Shown: one piece after another, positions 60,646 to 64,000 of the stretch
Numbering within the stretch: position 1 is the first letter of the stretch
How the letters are laid out: every line of letters begins with the position of its first letter
Program-made: the position numbers and the translations under genes
Source of the DNA: Kitasatospora sp. NBC_01250
GTDB lineage: Bacteria; Actinomycetota; Actinomycetes; Streptomycetales; Streptomycetaceae
Direction of reading: 5' to 3'
NCBI RefSeq assembly: GCF_036226465.1
Contig: NZ_CP108476.1
Coordinates: 8,308,001 to 8,372,000 of the forward strand
Length of the DNA: 64,000 bases
The notes under the pieces: generated by a model
The model's input: the letters and a program-made list of their open reading frames with translations, nothing else
Told to the model about the DNA's origin: nothing
Databases searched by the model: none

Positions 60646-60879
60646 ATGGACGACGCCGTCAAACCGGTCGTGGACTGGCTGCTCGAACGCAACCCCACCG
60701 TCGAGGAGATCCCGGAGGACCTCGACCTGATCGAGAACCGGCTGATCGACTCGCTCGGCTTCATGGAGTTCGTCCTGCTGCTGGAGGACCTGATCGGCCG
60801 GGAACTGCGGCTCGATCAGATCGACGTGGACCAGTTCCGCACCCTGCGTTCCCTCACGGACCACTTCCTGAAGGGGTGA
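60646..60879 (+). CDS. Stand-alone acyl/aminoacyl carrier protein
   Basis: 77 residues from ATG 60646 with aggagagg upstream. Acidic four-helix carrier with Ser36 in LIDSLGFMEFV, the phosphopantetheine site. Presumed partner of the aaRS-like ligase. There is no condensation, ketosynthase or adenylation gene in the run, so release must involve one of the other enzymes or a gene elsewhere. A 4'-phosphopantetheinyl transferase must act in trans. Confidence 0.93.
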   Translation: MDDAVKPVVDWLLERNPTVEEIPEDLDLIENRLIDSLGFMEFVLLLEDLIGRELRLDQIDVDQFRTLRSLTDHFLKG

Positions 60880-60886
60880 GCAGCCC

Positions 60887-61468
60887 ATGGCGCAGGCTCC
60901 GCCGCCGCCCGGACCCGGCCGGGTCACCTCCCTGCACCTCGCCGCGCGCCCCGGCGAGCCCACCGTCCGCGTCGCGCAGGCCCGTGCAGTGACCGGCCGC
61001 GGCCTGGCAGGGGACCGCAACTACTGGGCGGGCGAGGGCCCCCGGCCCCGGCGCCGGGGGACCGGCCGGGCATCCGGGGTCTGCGACGTCACCCTCATCG
61101 AGGCGGAGGCCCTCGACGCCCTGGCCCGTGAACACGGCATCACGCTCACCTCCGCCGAGTGCCGCCGCAACCTCGTCTGTCGCGGCATCCGGCTCAACCC
61201 GCTGGTGGACCAGGAGTTCCAGGTCGGCGGGGTGACCCTGCGCGGCCTCAGACTCAGCGAACCCTGCGCCCGGCTCGAACAGTTGGTCCGCCCCGGCCTG
61301 ATCCGCGGCCTGCTGCACCGCGGCGGGCTGCGGGCCGAGGTGGTCCGCGGTGGGACGATCCGGGTCGGCGACCCGATCCTCCGGTTGCCGCACGACGCGC
61401 GGCCGATCCCGCCACCCGCTCCGGCCGACCGTCCTCATCCCGTCCGTCTCCGCACCACGCCTCCATGA
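60887..61468 (+). CDS. MOSC domain protein
   Basis: 193 residues from ATG 60887, 7 bp after the carrier protein gene. MOSC signature: RGLAGDRNYWAG, VTLIEAEALDALAREHGI, ECRRNLVCRGIRLN and the conserved Cys127 in LSEPCARLEQL. MOSC proteins carry molybdenum cofactor or sulfur; YiiM and mARC members reduce N-hydroxylated compounds. With an AurF-like oxygenase in the same operon, a role in N-O chemistry is plausible. Alternatively it moves sulfur. Confidence 0.9.
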   Translation: MAQAPPPPGPGRVTSLHLAARPGEPTVRVAQARAVTGRGLAGDRNYWAGEGPRPRRRGTGRASGVCDVTLIEAEALDALAREHGITLTSAECRRNLVCRGIRLNPLVDQEFQVGGVTLRGLRLSEPCARLEQLVRPGLIRGLLHRGGLRAEVVRGGTIRVGDPILRLPHDARPIPPPAPADRPHPVRLRTTPP

Positions 61469-61668
61469 CCCGGAGGCGCGTTCGCCGAAGGCAGGCGGCC
61501 GAAAGGCTGCTCGTCCGCACCGGTCTCCCGGTGAACCGTGGGGGAGCCCGCAGCCCGGCGCACAGCTGCCGGGAACAGTCCGCAAGCGTCCATGTCCGTG
61601 GATCCGGACGGTTCGCCCGCGCGCCGCGCGGGCTGTCCGGACCGCGGCCCTGCAGGCAGGAAGACAGC

Positions 61669-63039
61669 ATGGCGATCGAAGGCACCGCCCCCGGGCGGGA
61701 GCGCAGCACGGCACCGGAGTTCGGCCCGGACGCCCCGTCGGCCAAAGCCGTGGAGCGCGCGGAACGGGCGGGCGAGGAGCTCGCCGCGGCGGGGACTCCC
61801 GTCTCGCTCCGCCTGCTGGAGTGGGGCTTCGCCCTCCGCCTCGACCAGCGGGCCACCGACCGCCTCGCCCCCTTGGACGGCACCGGGCCCGTCAGCGGCT
61901 TCCACGGCCTGCTGTCCGAGGTGCTCGCCGGATCCCTGCCCGAAGCCATGGCCGAAGCCGTCGGCGCGGAACTCCTCGGACGCGCCGAACGGATCCGGTC
62001 GGCCGCCCGGGGCGCCGGGTGCGAACTGCTCTCGCCGTGGGCCGCGCCCACCCTCCTCGCCCCCATGGCCCTCGACGCGCCGCCGCACCGGACGGGCCTG
62101 TGGTTCAGCGTCTTCGAACCGGGCGCGGGCTGGGGACCCGAGGCGCCGTTCACGGCCCGCTACGCCTCCGAAACCCCCGCCCTGGCCGTCTTCCGCGATG
62201 ACCTGTACTGCGTCTACCAGGGCCGGGGCGATGACCCCGACCTGTGGTGGAGCGCGCACCGCGCAGACGGCAGCTGGTCCGAGGACCAGCCGTTCCCCGC
62301 CCACCACACCCTGGGCAGCCCGGCCCTGGCCGTGTTCCAGGACCGGCTGTACTGCGCGCACCGCCGCGGCTCGGGCGACTGGAGCATCGCGCTGACCTCG
62401 TACGACGGTCGTACCTGGGAGCCGGACCAGCCGGTCCCGCACGCCGAGAGCGTCTACGGCCCGGCGCTGGCCGTCTTCCGCGACGCTCTCCACCTCGCCT
62501 ACGCCGACGCCGCCCAGCGGATCATGGTCACCACCAGCCGGGACGGCCGCAGCTGGACCGCCCCCGAACCCGTCCCCGGCTGCGCCACCACGAGGTCCCC
62601 GGCGCTCGCCGTGTACGACGGCGCCCTCCACCTGCTGCACGGCAACCCCAAGGACGGCGCGATCCACTGGAGCCGGCTGCGCGACACCACCTGGACACCC
62701 GAGGGCGCGCTGCCCGGACACCGGACCCGCAGCAACATCGGCCTCGCCGTCTTCGACGGCAAACTGATGTGCGTCCACCGCGACCCCGCCCGCCAGCAGC
62801 TCTGGTGGTCGGCCTTCGACGGCGCGGCGTGGAGCAGGGACACCGAGATGCCGGGGCACAACAGCAAGTACGGTCCGGCCCTGGCCGTGCACCGCAACCG
62901 CACCGGCACCCACGACCAACTCCTGTGCGTCCACCGCGGCCACGCCCAGCGGTTCGTCACCGCGGCCGGGCAGGTGCTGACCGACGAGGACCCGGCCGGG
63001 CTGCACGACCTCGACGACCCGGGCTCCGCCGCCGACTGA
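61669..63039 (+). CDS. Sialidase-like beta-propeller repeat protein
   Basis: 456 residues from ATG 61669 with gcaggaagac upstream. After a 145-residue helical N-terminus come about six repeats of about 50 residues with the consensus PALAVFRDxLYCxHxGxxxxxLWWSxxDGxxW (e.g. near residues 165, 220, 265, 310, 360, 405). This makes a six-bladed propeller of the fucose-lectin/sialidase-like type. No signal peptide and no catalytic Asp-box set are seen. It could be a binding protein for the product; the gene is co-directional with the cluster and 200 bp downstream. Confidence 0.75.
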   Translation: MAIEGTAPGRERSTAPEFGPDAPSAKAVERAERAGEELAAAGTPVSLRLLEWGFALRLDQRATDRLAPLDGTGPVSGFHGLLSEVLAGSLPEAMAEAVGAELLGRAERIRSAARGAGCELLSPWAAPTLLAPMALDAPPHRTGLWFSVFEPGAGWGPEAPFTARYASETPALAVFRDDLYCVYQGRGDDPDLWWSAHRADGSWSEDQPFPAHHTLGSPALAVFQDRLYCAHRRGSGDWSIALTSYDGRTWEPDQPVPHAESVYGPALAVFRDALHLAYADAAQRIMVTTSRDGRSWTAPEPVPGCATTRSPALAVYDGALHLLHGNPKDGAIHWSRLRDTTWTPEGALPGHRTRSNIGLAVFDGKLMCVHRDPARQQLWWSAFDGAAWSRDTEMPGHNSKYGPALAVHRNRTGTHDQLLCVHRGHAQRFVTAAGQVLTDEDPAGLHDLDDPGSAAD

Positions 63040-63245
63040 GACGGTGCGCGCGCTCGGGGTCAGACCGGGTGACCGGGACGCCGGCCATGCCGTGGGTGGC
63101 ACCCGTCCGGCGTAGTCGGCCACCCGGGTGGGGGCTCTCCGGTCGTGCGAGGGGGGTGACTCGGGTCTGCTGCGGTGGAGGGGTCCGACGCCCGGGTCCC
63201 GACGGTTGAACTGCCGCCCCTCCCGCTGGAAGAGAGCCACCGCCC

Positions 63246-64000
63246 ATGTCGTCGACCGACTCGGGGCCGCCCGACCAGCCGAGCGAGGGGGAACTGGGTG
63301 AGATGCGCCGCCGCATCGCCCAGTTGGAGGCTGCGGCCGGGCCCCGCGAGCAGCACCACCGGCTGCGGACGGCCGGCTCGACCGTGTTGATCGTCGTCGC
63401 GTCCGTGCTGTCACTGCTCGCGGTGATCGCGGTGTGGACGCACGACGTGGTCAGCGACACGGACCGGTTCGTGGCCGCCCTCGCGCCGCTGGCCCACAAC
63501 CCCGATGTGCAGGGCGCGGCGGCCGACCGCATCACCAACGGCGTGGTGCAGCAGATCGACGTCTCCGGGGTGGTGAACCAGCTCTCCTCGGCCGCCGCCG
63601 CCCAGGGGGTGCCGCCGCAACTGGCCCAGCTGGTCAACGGCCTGAGCGGCCCGCTCACCAGCGCGCTGACCGACCTCGTCCACGGCGCCGCCGAGCGGGT
63701 GGTGACCAGCGACGCTTTCGCGACCGTGTGGGAGCAGGCGCTGCGCACCGGCCACGCCACGATGGACAAGGCGCTGACGGGGCAGGGCGGCGCCGCGGTG
63801 CAGCTGACGAACGACGAGGTGACCCTCGACATCGCACCGGCCGTGCAGCAGGTGAAGGCCCAACTGGTCGATGCCGGCTTCGCACCGGCCGCCAGGATCC
63901 CGGACGTCCACACCGACTTCGTGATCTTCTCCTCTCCCGACCTCGCCAAGATCAGGAGCGCCTTCCGGCTCCTGGAGATCCTGGGCAACTGGCTGCCCGT
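63246..64000 (+). CDS. Integral membrane protein, 3' truncated by window edge
   Basis: At least 251 residues from ATG 63246. A short N-terminal coiled coil (EGELGEMRRRIAQLEAA) precedes a transmembrane helix (TVLIVVASVLSLLAVIAVW). An extracytoplasmic Ala/Val/Gln-rich helical domain then continues past the end. It matches the widespread Streptomyces membrane proteins of unknown function with this order. It is probably not part of the biosynthetic cluster. Confidence 0.8.
   Translation, partial: MSSTDSGPPDQPSEGELGEMRRRIAQLEAAAGPREQHHRLRTAGSTVLIVVASVLSLLAVIAVWTHDVVSDTDRFVAALAPLAHNPDVQGAAADRITNGVVQQIDVSGVVNQLSSAAAAQGVPPQLAQLVNGLSGPLTSALTDLVHGAAERVVTSDAFATVWEQALRTGHATMDKALTGQGGAAVQLTNDEVTLDIAPAVQQVKAQLVDAGFAPAARIPDVHTDFVIFSSPDLAKIRSAFRLLEILGNWLP

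Overview
The window is about 72% GC by eye, has GTG and ATG starts, many 1-8 nt gene overlaps, leaderless-looking promoters and a rare TTA leucine codon. It carries Streptomycete-typical families (DUF574 methyltransferase, TOMM enzymes, Rhs/WXG toxins, IS with integrase cores). This points to an actinomycete of the Streptomyces/Kitasatospora group, in an accessory-rich part of the chromosome.

Layout. 0-3 kb: 3' end of an NRPS-type adenylation protein without a carrier domain, convergent with an ATP-grasp ligase. 3-9.5 kb: methyltransferase, PTS EIIBC permease, cold-shock protein, AraC/VOC pair and an ArsR-MFS efflux unit under a 30-bp palindrome. 9.8-14.7 kb: cell-envelope block (L,D-transpeptidase, FemX-like transferase, alanine-racemase-like enzyme, secreted GDSL hydrolase). 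14.9-25.6 kb: ordinary metabolic and regulatory genes, with a 240-bp MITE whose end coincides with the stop codon of an epimerase gene. 25.6-39.4 kb: two convergent Rhs polymorphic-toxin loci in mirror image, each with a helical/WXG-like partner, a giant Rhs protein with its own C-terminal toxin, and an adjacent immunity candidate. They are separated and flanked by decayed transposases, a degenerate direct repeat and a perfect hairpin. 39.9-48.4 kb: a RiPP operon: Cys-rich precursor, LanB glutamylating dehydratase, E1/ThiF-like leader-binding protein, YcaO cyclodehydratase and azoline dehydrogenase. No elimination or pyridine-forming enzyme is seen. 48.5-50.9 kb: gene graveyard (hydrolase fragment, two IS630 fragments, N-truncated Nudix) around intact TfoX-like and S51 peptidase genes.

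51.4-63.0 kb holds what I consider the most unusual part. A polyol dehydrogenase / ROK kinase / APH-fold kinase operon is followed on the same strand by an intradiol-dioxygenase-like protein, class III aminotransferase, inositol-monophosphatase-fold phosphatase, AurF-type diiron N-oxygenase, SerRS-like amino acid:carrier-protein ligase, nitronate-monooxygenase-like flavoprotein, stand-alone acyl carrier protein, MOSC protein and a repeat-rich beta-propeller. Read together this looks like a non-NRPS, non-PKS biosynthetic cluster. It would make or modify an aminated sugar/cyclitol-like unit, load an amino acid onto a free carrier protein and perform N-O chemistry; the product is unknown to me. 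The window ends inside a membrane-protein gene.

All function calls are from motif recognition by eye. No database search was run. Where starts were ambiguous I chose by ribosome-binding site, translational coupling or leaderless promoter.
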